Assembly (NCBI GenBank): GCA_016177515.1
Contig: JACOUZ010000058.1
Span: forward strand, 1-19,748
Source of the DNA: Acidobacteriota bacterium
GTDB taxonomy: Bacteria; Acidobacteriota; Polarisedimenticolia; Gp22-AA2
Length of the DNA stretch: 19,748 nucleotides
Direction of reading: 5' to 3'
The translations under genes were made by a program, and so were the position numbers. The notes under the pieces were generated by a model. That model had not been told where the DNA came from and ran no database searches. It saw only the letters and a list, made by a program, of their open reading frames with translations. How positions within the stretch are numbered: position 1 is the first letter of the stretch; each line of letters begins with the position of its first letter. Positions 1-7,857 of this stretch are shown here, piece after piece.

Positions 1-53
1 CCTCGGGAACGCGGTGTGCGTCTGGGTGTCCAGTACGCTGCTCGTGACGCCGG

Positions 54-194
54 TCACACGACTTCGTTGAAGTCGTTGATGGCCTCCTCGTCGTGCTCGA
101 CGGTGGCCTCCCGCACCTGCTCCGCGTCGTCGATCGCCGCCTCTGTGCGAGCATAACCCAGCGCCCGCCACGCCCGCAGCCACTTCTCGAACAT
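54..194 (-). CDS. Small acidic hypothetical protein (46 aa), doubtful
   Basis: This is an open frame of 46 codons with an ATG start and a TGA stop, too short for usual gene-calling cutoffs. The N-terminal third is basic and aromatic (it starts MFEKWLRAW), and the remainder is rich in Asp and Glu, looking like a single amphipathic, possibly coiled helix. No Shine-Dalgarno sequence is visible upstream; the bases before the ATG are pyrimidine-rich. It lies just downstream of the vapC-like toxin on the same strand, about 65 bases away. I recognise no family. The protein-like composition argues for a gene, and the missing ribosome binding site argues against it. Confidence 0.33.
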   Translation of the reverse strand: MFEKWLRAWRALGYARTEAAIDDAEQVREATVEHDEEAINDFNEVV

Positions 195-260
195 GAGAGA
201 GATACCGCGACGCGGCGGTCTCAGCGGTGCGTCTTCTCGGGGGCCCGGCGGAGAGATCGC

Positions 261-659
261 TCACGCCAAGAGGCGCTCGATTCCGTGGACACCGTCGAAC
301 GCAGCGTCAAAGCTGAGGATTCTCGCGACCTGTTGCCGCTCCATGACGGCTGCGTGAACGGCGTCCCGCGCCGACAGTTTGCGCCTTTCGAGGACGATAG
401 CCTTGGCACGCTCGACGGTCGCTGAGTCGATCGGGAAAACCTCGTCGACGACGCTCAGCAACGCGTCGAAGGCAGGTTGTATCGCATCACGGCGATCGAT
501 GGCAACGTAGCGATGAAGGATTTCTTGGAGGACTTCGGCGTCCGTGACGAGACGCTGGCGCTCGACTACGCATCTTTCCAACAACCGCTGCGCTTCAACC
601 TTGTGAGGATGAGCGGCACCGACCAAGTACATCGGGATGTTCGAATCCACGAAGATCAT
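261..659 (-). CDS. vapC: VapC-family PIN-domain ribonuclease toxin
   Basis: The 132-residue protein has the length and layout of a VapC toxin, a Mg-dependent endoribonuclease that usually cleaves tRNA or rRNA when freed from its antitoxin. The acidic PIN residues are visible: D5 in MIFVDSN, E42 or E46 in the second helix, D99 in the ARDAVHAA motif, and D118 in the SFDAAFD motif near the C-terminus. The ATG overlaps the stop of the upstream antitoxin by four bases (ATGA), so translation is probably coupled. No key residue is missing and the frame is intact, so it should be active. The family call is confident; the RNA target cannot be told from sequence. Confidence 0.92.
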   Translation of the reverse strand: MIFVDSNIPMYLVGAAHPHKVEAQRLLERCVVERQRLVTDAEVLQEILHRYVAIDRRDAIQPAFDALLSVVDEVFPIDSATVERAKAIVLERRKLSARDAVHAAVMERQQVARILSFDAAFDGVHGIERLLA

Positions 660-913
660 CGTGCGTCCGCGCCCAAGTAACCGCGCTCAATGTCTGCGAG
701 GACCTGCGCAATGTCCGCCGTGGGAAACTCGTGCTCTACCGCCGCTCGAATGGCTGCCAACTTGCGGTCGGCTTTCCCGGTCGGCTGCCGCCGGCGGGCC
801 AAGCGCAGGGCCTGACGAACCCATTCCGCCACAGTGATCCTCTCCGCCCGGGCGAGCCTCCGGAGATCGCGATACTCGGCCTCGTCGAGCAAGACTTGCA
901 GGCGCTTACTCAT
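656..913 (-). CDS. vapB: Ribbon-helix-helix antitoxin, VapB-like
   Basis: This 85-residue protein is the antitoxin partner of the PIN toxin. Residues 1-45 fit a ribbon-helix-helix (CopG/Arc-type) DNA-binding domain: a short beta strand (KRLQVLLDEAEY), then helices containing LRRLARAERITVAEWVRQAL. The C-terminal 35 residues are the likely toxin-binding tail. The frame is open 29 codons further upstream, but that extension would run through the promoter and inverted repeat, so the ATG at 913 is chosen. There is no Shine-Dalgarno sequence. The -10 element ends seven bases before the ATG, so the mRNA is probably leaderless or nearly so. It should bind the inverted repeat just upstream and autorepress the operon, as is usual for VapB proteins. 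Confidence 0.85.
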   Translation of the reverse strand: MSKRLQVLLDEAEYRDLRRLARAERITVAEWVRQALRLARRRQPTGKADRKLAAIRAAVEHEFPTADIAQVLADIERGYLGADAR

Positions 914-920
914 GGGTCTA

Positions 921-949
921 ATCCTAGTTGACTCATGCCTATGAGTCAA
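921..949 (-). promoter_or_regulatory. vapBC promoter overlapping a perfect inverted-repeat operator
   Basis: On the minus strand, a -35 TTGACT (949-944) and a -10 TAGGAT (926-921) are separated by exactly 17 bases. Nine-base arms, TTGACTCAT (928-936) and ATGAGTCAA (941-949) on the plus strand, form a perfect inverted repeat around GCCT. The repeat covers the -35 hexamer and most of the spacer. The predicted transcription start is near 914, one base before the antitoxin ATG. Bound repressor would block RNA polymerase directly. Confidence 0.72.
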
Positions 950-1251
950 GTGGCGCACCGAATACGCGGCGACCGCCGGGCCTCTCTCGGACGCGAACAC
1001 GGCTCGCGGGGGACCCCCGCCTCACCGTTGATCGCGCGAATCGGCAGGACCGGCGCGGCGATCCTGCTCTTGGTTGGAGGCTCCGGGCAGCGGGCGAGCG
1101 GCCGGGTGTGAATCCGTAGAGCATCCGAGGCGGTGCCGAGCGCGGATGGAGGTTTTCCGCTCGGAGCGGCTGAACCCCGCTGTGAGGGGGCAGCTCCGGC
1201 AGGAGTCCGGTTCTGAAGCTCAACCTGAAGCTGGCACGGTGCAGTGCCGCG
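950..1251. other. Interval with no recognisable gene
   Basis: About 300 bases between the antitoxin promoter and the SDR/CMD remnant. Open frames cross it on both strands, but their translations are Arg/Pro/Gly-rich and resemble no family I know. It is probably decayed or non-coding sequence continuous with the remnants that follow. Confidence 0.5.
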
Positions 1252-1326
1252 CTCCGGCTCGAGTTCCACGCCCAGTCCCAGGGCGATGCGGTTGACGAAG
1301 TTGAAGTAAGCGGCGACGCCCGCCGC
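1252..1326 (-). pseudogene. C-terminal scrap of an AhpD/CMD-like peroxidase-related protein
   Basis: In frame with the SDR fragment, the next ~25 codons read AAYFNFVNRIALGLGVELEPE. This resembles the C-terminal end of carboxymuconolactone decarboxylase/AhpD-type peroxidase-related proteins (a 'YFN-NR-A-GLGVE' signature). The catalytic CxxC region of that family is absent. Downstream the frame runs on for ~100 codons of low-information Arg/Pro-rich sequence. It is the 3' end of a different gene joined to the SDR piece. The family assignment is from memory of the motif and is moderate. Confidence 0.5.
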
Positions 1327-1677
1327 GTTGATCGAGGCGTTCAGGACCACCGCGGCGCCCTGGGAGAGGAGCGGGACCGCCTTCTGGACCGTGAAGAACG
1401 CGCCCTTGAGGTTGGTGGCCATCGTCTCGTCGAAGAACTCTTCGGTCACGGCTTCGAAGGGAACGAATCGCCCGATGCCGGCGTTGACGAACAGCGCGTC
1501 GATCCGGTCGAATCTCTTCTTGATCCGGTCCATCGTGGCCGAGACCTCCGGCACTCGCGACATGTCCGCCTTGATCACCAGGGCGTCCCGCCCCAGTTCC
1601 TTCTGCGCCGCCTTCAAAGTCGTGTCGTTACGCCCGGTGATCGCCACCCTGGCTCCTTCACGGGCGAACGCCTTCGC
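1327..1677 (-). pseudogene. Internal fragment of a short-chain dehydrogenase (SDR)
   Basis: About 117 codons match the middle of a classical SDR. They run from AKAFAREGARVAITGR (second strand of the Rossmann fold) through the D-M region, the NAG motif at FVNAGIG, the ATNLKGAFFTVQ helix and the catalytic-serine strand VVLNASINA. The TGxxxGIG cofactor loop that should precede it is absent, and sequence upstream of 1677 does not resemble an SDR. The YxxxK active site and the rest of the C-terminal half are also missing, replaced at about 1327 by a piece of an unrelated protein. It cannot encode a working oxidoreductase. I read it as a decayed gene with two breakpoints. Confidence 0.75.
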
Positions 1678-1730
1678 CGGTCGGTTGGAAATACGTCTGG
1701 CGCTCCGATGGCCCCGGAATCTCATGGTAG

Positions 1731-2066
1731 GGAACGGTCATGTCCGCGACCTTCCGGCTCGATGGACAGGATTTCATGGCGCGGAACGGCGGCCCGCACT
1801 TCACGTTCTCGCCCGCCATATCGTTCTTCGTGAAACGCAAGACGCAAGAAGAAGTGCATGACCTATGGGAGAAGCTCTCCCAGGGCGGAGTGAAACAAAG
1901 ATGCGGGTGGCTCAAAGACAAATTTGGGGTGTCGTGCCAGGTGGTCCCGACTGTCTTGGGCGAGATGCTGCAGGACAAGGATGCTGAGAAAGCGAGAAAC
2001 GTGATGAAGGCCATGCTGCAAACGGACCAACTCGACATCAAGAGGTTGCAGCAAGCCCGCGAGCAA
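1731..2066 (+). pseudogene. PhnB-like VOC/glyoxalase-fold protein, N-terminus lost
   Basis: From GTVMSATFRLDGQ to DIKRLQQAREQ the translation follows the C-terminal two thirds of PhnB / '3-demethylubiquinone-9 3-methyltransferase-like' VOC proteins. Signature segments are FMARNGGPHFTFSPAISFFV, KLSQGG, CGWLKDKFGVSCQVVPTVLGEML and AMLQTDQLDI. Family members are about 150-160 residues, and roughly the first 50 are missing here. Homology begins three codons before the first ATG (1740), directly after an in-frame TAG at 1728. The frame also runs ~50 codons past the usual end, antisense to the next gene. Base composition looks less GC-rich than the neighbours, which hints at separate origin. An open frame remains, but it is very unlikely to give a folded protein. 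Confidence 0.75.
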
Positions 2067-2124
2067 CGATCACGGAGCACCAGACGCAACCCTGATTGCA
2101 CGCGCGGCGCAGGTCCGCCGGGTT

Positions 2125-2415
2125 TCAGTGAAACTGCTGGTCCGTCGCGTCGATCGACCGCACGGACCCGAAGTTCATCTCGTACTTCTGCAAATTGTCG
2201 GTCAGCGCCGCGATGACCCTCTTGACGTGCCCGGGGCTGATGATCACCCGCGAGACCAGATGCATCCCGGCGGGGGAGTTCAGGAGCCAGTCGATGATGA
2301 ACTCCTCCGGAGTGTGGGACACCAGCATGTTGTTGCTGTACGTCCCGCGCGCCACAACGTCCCCGGCGATGACCTGAATCGTTCCCGGCTGGGGCGGCTT
2401 CGGTTCGTTCGGCAT
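2125..2415 (-). CDS. DUF3467-family protein
   Basis: This 96-residue soluble protein fits DUF3467, a small conserved family of unknown function. Family-like segments are ARGTYSNNMLVSHTPEEFIIDWLL near the middle, SRVIISPGHVKRVIAALTDNLQKYE in the second half, and an FG close to the C-terminus. Length is normal for the family and no signal peptide or membrane segment is present. The ATG at 2415 follows an AAGGAG at a good distance. It is the only intact gene among the remnants between 950 and 2880 and is transcribed alone. A 13-base palindrome overlaps its stop codon. Function cannot be inferred further. Confidence 0.85.
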   Translation of the reverse strand: MPNEPKPPQPGTIQVIAGDVVARGTYSNNMLVSHTPEEFIIDWLLNSPAGMHLVSRVIISPGHVKRVIAALTDNLQKYEMNFGSVRSIDATDQQFH

Positions 2416-2422
2416 GGGAAGA

Positions 2423-2428
2423 CTCCTT
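2423..2428 (-). promoter_or_regulatory. Ribosome binding site of the DUF3467 gene
   Basis: AAGGAG on the minus strand, seven bases before the ATG at 2415; supports that start. Confidence 0.75.
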
Positions 2429-2553
2429 CCGTTTCTAGAGGCTGAACCTACATCAATCCCGCGAGGAACCGGGCGGCCGGCGTCCCTGCAGCGACATGAC
2501 CATCCTACTGTAAAGCACGCCTCGTACCGACTGGACGGGAAAAGGGCAACGCA

Positions 2554-2661
2554 TCATCGAATCCAGACGGACGCCTTGCGCGCCCATCCGCTTTCGGGGT
2601 ACTTCTCCTTGAGCGCCCTGGCTGTCGCGCCCAGGTGTCTCGCATGCGTCCATTCTATCGC
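2554..2661 (-). pseudogene. Possible C-terminal tail of an unrecognised protein
   Basis: Thirty-five codons ending in TGA read like a real protein end: AIEWTHARHLGATARALKEKYPES followed by GWARKASVWIR. The pattern (amphipathic helix, KYP, WARKASVW, stop) recalls C-termini of some thioredoxin-like or TPR-like proteins, but I cannot name the family. Upstream in the same frame the sequence is low-information and no start is credible, so this could only be a remnant. The surrounding interval 2429-2750 holds nothing else I can support apart from a TAGAAT at 2682-2687, which may be the -10 of the dps remnant. Confidence 0.3.
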
Positions 2662-2750
2662 CGCTGGGTCTCCCGGGCTGGTAGAATGCCTCCGACCCCG
2701 GGAACCGATGCCTGTCCGCGCGAATCCTCGCGTCCGATTGGAGAAGTCCC

Positions 2751-2871
2751 ATGCACAAGACGAAAACGATCTGCCGGAGAGGGCCCGCCCGCACGTCGTG
2801 ACCCTGCTGCAGGAGCGCCTGGCGGAGGCCGTGGACCTCGTCCCCAGGCCAAGCAGGCCCACTGGAACGTC
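2751..2871 (+). pseudogene. dps: dps remnant: first ~40 codons, two frameshifts, truncated
   Basis: The start of a Dps-family (ferritin-like DNA-protection) gene can be read across three frames. ATG-HKTK precedes a run of four A (2763-2766). A -1 shift there gives NDLPERARPHVVTLLQERLAEAVDLV. A second single-base loss near 2842-2845 then restores the frame QAKQAHWNV. This is the recognisable Dps/DPSL N-terminus, including the H of the ferroxidase-associated AHWNV motif. After V at 2871 the similarity stops and pntB's 3' end begins 18 bases later. About 75% of the gene is therefore gone. A GGAG-type ribosome binding site (2740-2743) is still present upstream. Confidence 0.72.
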
Positions 2872-2888
2872 GTGTCGAATCCGGTTTC

Positions 2889-4297
<1,409 letters not shown>

Positions 4298-4301
<4 letters not shown>

Positions 4302-4765
4302 CGCCGCCCCCCCTCCCCCTTGAACATCTTGAGCATGCGGTCGGTAATCAGGAAGCCGCTCACGATGTTGGTCATGGAGGCGAACAGGGCGATCGCCCCG
4401 AGGGCGCGGATGTAGAGCGGGTGGTCGGAGCCGGTGACGATGATCGAGCCGACCACCGCGATCGCCGAGATCGCGTTGGTGATGGACATGAGGGGCGTAT
4501 GCAGAAGGCGCGAGACGCGCCGGATGACGCCGACACCGATGAACGTGGACAGCATGAATACGAACACCATGGACCAGTAGTCCAGCGACTGCCGGGCGCC
4601 TTCACCCGGCGAGGCGCCGTGCCCCTCCCCCGCCGACGGAGTGGATGCGTCCGCGACCGGGGGCGCCGTCTCCGGCGGGGGCGCCGGCCCCTGTGCCAGG
4701 GCACCGATGGCCAGGGCCGCGGCGATCAGCGGGACCGCCAGCCTTGCAACCTGTTGTCCGGACAT
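4298..4765 (-). CDS. pntAB: NAD(P) transhydrogenase subunit alpha part 2 (membrane)
   Basis: This encodes the membrane portion of the split alpha subunit (dIIa), 155 residues. Residues 60-150 hold the family core: a helix at YWSMVFVFMLSTFIGVGVI, the RRVSRLLHTPLMSITNAIS loop, a helix at AIAVVGSIIVTG and a last helix ending GFLITDRML. Residues 1-25 are an additional hydrophobic leader (signal-like, ending ALAQG), followed by a Pro/Ala/Gly-rich linker to about residue 58. Such an extension is not part of the minimal ~90-100 residue family core. An ATG 11 codons upstream is open, but the AAGGAGG site places the start at 4765. The gene overlaps pntB and follows pntAA by 54 bases. Confidence 0.93.
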
Positions 4766-4774
4766 TCTCGAACA

Positions 4775-4781
4775 CCTCCTT
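4775..4781 (-). promoter_or_regulatory. Ribosome binding site of pntAB
   Basis: AAGGAGG on the minus strand, nine bases before the ATG at 4765. It lies downstream of the alternative ATG at 4798 and so decides the start. Confidence 0.8.
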
Positions 4782-4819
4782 TCGGAACGGATGGGCATGT
4801 GGAATCGAGGCGCGGGCGC

Positions 4820-5989
4820 TCAGCTGCGCCATCCACCCGCGCCGGCGGTCTGCACCGCTTCCCGGGTCCTGGCGTGCAGGATCTCGCCCTCGTGCGTGAT
4901 GATCGAGCCCTTCTGGATATCGTCGGATAAATCGAGATGGAACGACTTGTCCCGGGTGAACGCCAGAACGAAGGAGGCCAGGTTGCGCGAGAAGAGCAGG
5001 CTGGCGTGCGTGGGCATGGTTGCCGGAAGATTCAGGGGCGCCATGATCCGGACGCGGTCCACGACGACGGTCTCGCCGGGCCGCGACAGCTCGCAGTTGC
5101 CTCCTCCGTCCGCGGCCAGATCCACGATGACGGAGCCGGGCCGCATCCGCCGGACCATGTCCGCCGTGATGAGCTTCGGCGCGAATGTGCCGCCGATGAG
5201 CGCCGTCGTGATCACCACATCGGCGGCGGCGCATTGCTCGGCGAGCACCTTCCCCTGCCGCGCCTTGTCCTCTTCGGAGAGCTCCCGGGCGTAACCGCCG
5301 CCGGCCGAGGCGCCCTCCTTCAGCTCCACGCCCACGTACTTGGCGCCCAGGCTCTCGATCTGCTCCTTGACCTCGGGCCGGACGTCGGTCGCGAAGACGT
5401 TCGCGCCCAGCCGCCTGGCCGTGGCGATGGCCTGCAATCCGGCCACCGCGGCGCCGATGATGAAGATTCTCGCGGGGAAGACCGTTCCGGCGGCCGTCAT
5501 GAACATGGGGAAGTACTTGCTCAGCTCGGCCGCAGCCAAAAGCGCACCCTTGTAGCCCGTGATGTTCGCCATCGAGGAGAGGGTGTCCATGGCCTGGGCG
5601 CGGGTGGTGCGCGGTATGGCATCCGTGGAGAAGGCGGTGATCCTGCGGGCCGCAAGGGCCCGGACGGTTTCCAGGTGACGCAGCGGCATGAGAGATCCCA
5701 GGAGGATTGTCCCCGGGCGCATCCACTGGATCTCGTTCCGATCCGCCGCGCCGGGTGCGGGGGGATTGACCCTGAGGACGAGGTCCGCGGCGCCCAGCAT
5801 CGCCGCCGGATCCGTCTCCACCATGACCCCGACCTCGCGGTAGGCGGCATCCGGGTAGAAAGCCGATTCGCCGGCGCCGCTCTCGATCGAGATCGCATAG
5901 CCGGCCTGGGCCAGTTTCTTGCAGGACTCCGGAGTCAGCGCGACGCGCCGCTCGCCCGGCCGGGTTTCCCTGGGGACGGCGATTCTCAT
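4820..5989 (-). CDS. pntAA: NAD(P) transhydrogenase subunit alpha part 1 (NAD-binding)
   Basis: This 389-residue soluble subunit binds NAD(H) and passes hydride to the NADP domain of PntB. The alanine dehydrogenase/PNT N-terminal domain (1-~135) begins RIAVPRETRPGERRVALTP. The segment around 126-146 (IPRTTRAQAMDTLSSMANI) is the conserved PNT loop. The Rossmann domain starts at IFIIGAAVAGLQAIATARRLGA (175-196), and VIVDLAADGGGNCE (287-300) is also typical. The nucleotide loop reads GAAVAG, with Ala where most members have the second Gly. Start ATG at 5989 lies four bases after the stop of the upstream membrane-protein gene, with only a weak ribosome site, which implies coupling. Confidence 0.95.
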   Translation of the reverse strand: MRIAVPRETRPGERRVALTPESCKKLAQAGYAISIESGAGESAFYPDAAYREVGVMVETDPAAMLGAADLVLRVNPPAPGAADRNEIQWMRPGTILLGSLMPLRHLETVRALAARRITAFSTDAIPRTTRAQAMDTLSSMANITGYKGALLAAAELSKYFPMFMTAAGTVFPARIFIIGAAVAGLQAIATARRLGANVFATDVRPEVKEQIESLGAKYVGVELKEGASAGGGYARELSEEDKARQGKVLAEQCAAADVVITTALIGGTFAPKLITADMVRRMRPGSVIVDLAADGGGNCELSRPGETVVVDRVRIMAPLNLPATMPTHASLLFSRNLASFVLAFTRDKSFHLDLSDDIQKGSIITHEGEILHARTREAVQTAGAGGWRS

Positions 5990-5993
5990 GACC

Positions 5994-6554
5994 CTACGCA
6001 GCCGGCCACATGAGGCGGAAGACGAGTCCCGTCAGCAGTGCGTAAATCAGGCCATCGACCGCGTGGCGCAGGGTGTTGCCCCACGGCTGCCCCTTCCAGA
6101 TCGAGTCGCTCAAGTGCGAGAGCACGTACCCGGCGAAGGCGACCGTGCCGGTGATCCGCATGACGAGCATCGCGTCGGCGCCGGGCTGGAGCGTGTGCCG
6201 CGCGACGTAGGCCGCGACGAAGCTCACGAGGACGCAGAACGCGAACCAGAGCGTCAGGTGCTTCGGCATGTTCGGCGCGCCCTTCGGCATGACCGTGAGC
6301 AGGGCGACGGGCCCCTTCTCGAACTTCGCCATGATCGCCGGCTCCTTCATCTGCTTCATGTCGGGGCAGTGTGGCGTGACGTAGAGCCCCGGCGCCGGGT
6401 TCCCCCTGGCGAGCGCATCGCGCACCGCCTCCTCGTTGGGAAGGGGCCTGTAGTCGGCCTTGTGGTACTTGAGCGCCATGTGGAGGATCGAGCTGGCCAC
6501 GAAGACGACGACCGCGGAGACGATCACGGGCAGCCACAGGCTTCCGAAAGGCAT
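5994..6554 (-). CDS. Conserved-looking membrane protein, first gene of the pnt operon
   Basis: The 186-residue protein has a membrane helix at 7-27, a soluble loop at ~30-97, and three further helices at ~100-119, ~129-149 and ~165-183. The loop and tail contain motif-like segments: YHKADYRPLPNEE (30-42), YVTPHCPD (58-65, a possible metal-binding His/Cys/Asp cluster), GPVALLTVMPKGAPNMPKHL (81-100) and SDSIWKGQPWGNTLRH (149-164). I do not recognise a named family. It ends four bases before pntAA and leads the operon, suggesting a role linked to transhydrogenase expression, assembly or redox state, but this rests on position only. An ATG 11 codons upstream is rejected in favour of the one preceded by AAGGAGG. 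Confidence 0.88.
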   Translation of the reverse strand: MPFGSLWLPVIVSAVVVFVASSILHMALKYHKADYRPLPNEEAVRDALARGNPAPGLYVTPHCPDMKQMKEPAIMAKFEKGPVALLTVMPKGAPNMPKHLTLWFAFCVLVSFVAAYVARHTLQPGADAMLVMRITGTVAFAGYVLSHLSDSIWKGQPWGNTLRHAVDGLIYALLTGLVFRLMWPAA

Positions 6555-6561
6555 CGCAGCA

Positions 6562-6568
6562 CCTCCTT
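6562..6568 (-). promoter_or_regulatory. Ribosome binding site leading the pnt operon
   Basis: AAGGAGG on the minus strand, seven bases before the ATG at 6554; it rules out the upstream ATG at 6587. A CAGAAT about 30 bases before the ATG (minus strand) could be a weak -10. Confidence 0.78.
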
Positions 6569-6673
6569 GTCCGGCGCATTCTGCCACAACCCGCGCTCAT
6601 TCGAGCTTCTCGCCCGGCAGCCATGCGTGCTGCAATTCCCGCCTCTGCTCGATGAATGCCCGCCAAGGATACA

Positions 6674-6702
6674 TTGCCCGGGGCGCCGTCCCGGTGTATC
6701 TT
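6674..6702 (+). promoter_or_regulatory. Sigma70-like promoter of the frameshifted secreted-protein gene
   Basis: TTGCCC (6674-6679), a 17-base spacer and TATCTT (6697-6702). The predicted start is near 6709, giving a short leader that contains GGAG six bases before the ATG at 6732. Confidence 0.5.
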
Positions 6703-6731
6703 GACCGCAGTCCCCCGACACGGAGTCTGGA

Positions 6732-7834
6732 ATGAAAACGGCGCAGAGGCACCGGACTCTGGAGAACACGTGCGCCAGGCGCGAGGTTCCCCGGGCCGCG
6801 GCGCGGCTTTGGCTGTGCGCGGGCCTCGCCGTCGTCTCTCCGGGCGTCGCGCGGGCCGACACCGCGCCCCCCGAGCTGATCGATTTCACGTTCAGCCCGG
6901 TTTCGATCGACACGGAAGGCGCCGATGCGGTGGTGCAGGTGACTCTCGTGGCCGGCGACGATCTCTCCGGAGTCGCGTCGGTCGAGGCGGTCTTCGCCGC
7001 GCCCGGCGCGGGGCGCTCGATCCGCGGCGACAGCGTCACCGTGGCGGCGCGGCTGCTCCAGGGAAGCCCGGGCCGGGTGTCGCGGTCGGCGGGCGTGCGG
7101 CTGGAGTATCGTGCCCTGCCGTCCGGGAGCTTCACGCCGATCCCGGCCAGGGACGCGGCGCAGCCGAACCCCGACACGACCTACCCCTACTTCATTCACT
7201 GGGACGTGTCGGGGATGCCGCAAGGCGACTACGAGCTGCGCGCGGTCGCCCGCGACTCCGGCGGCGTCCCCGACCCGGCCCCCGCGGCGATCACGATCAC
7301 TCTCGCCGCCGCCGGCGGCGACATCGACGAACACGTCGATGCCCAGGGAAGCCAGGAGAGCCGCACGGCCGTGGACGGCGCCACGGGCGGCGACGCGGCG
7401 GCAGGGGATCGCGCGCCGCGAGGCGCCCTGACCAGGGTCACTCTGCCGGGGTCTTCTTCGAACTCTCACTGGAGAGCGGGCAGGGCACGCTCGCGCAGGG
7501 GCTCGCCGCCACTCTCGACGTCCATTACGCGGGCGCGGACCAGGACGGCGTCGTGGACCAGACCGGAATACGCGAGGAGGATCTGGAGCTGCGTCGTCTC
7601 GACGAGACGGGGAACGCCTACCTCGAGCTGCCTCCCTGGATTGTCGGCTACGGCGAGTGTCAGAACGGCCGTGACCCCGACCCGACCGACACCGTCTTCA
7701 TCGACGGAGACGTTCCCACCGGACCCGCGGGCGGTTTCTTCTACCTCGTGACCTTCGTGGGCCCGGGCGGGGAGAAGGGGCTGGGCACGACGAGCGCGGG
7801 GCTGCGCCGCACCGTAGCCGCGTCCTGCCCCTGA
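6732..7834 (+). pseudogene. Secreted beta-rich protein interrupted by one frameshift
   Basis: The protein is read in two frames. Frame one (238 codons) has a long basic N-terminus, a signal peptide ending near ARA-DT (residues 42-44), then a beta-rich, Ig-like segment (TAPPELIDFTFSPVSIDTEG onward, DVSGMPQGDYELRAVARDS). Frame two resumes at 7448 (GVFFELSLESGQGTLAQGL), continues with an Asp-rich segment (ADQDGVVDQTG) and ends AASCP. The break falls in a GGGG run (7447-7450); one additional G would join them as LPGVFFEL and give about 367 residues. This may be a real mutation or a consensus error. Codon use and sense are protein-like on both sides. Function is unknown; probably an extracellular or surface protein. 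It converges on the protease gene 23 bases downstream. Confidence 0.72.
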
Positions 7835-7857
7835 ATGGGGCCTCCGTCCTCGCCGGC

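Noticed and set aside
2122..2134. 13-base palindrome GTTTCA-G-TGAAAC
   Set aside because: It lies across the stop codon of the DUF3467 gene with no T-tract or promoter nearby; it is short enough to be chance.
2671..2703. TCCCGGG and CCCGGGA flanking a TAGAAT upstream of the dps relic
   Set aside because: CCCGGG is self-complementary and frequent in such GC-rich DNA; the symmetry need not mean an operator.
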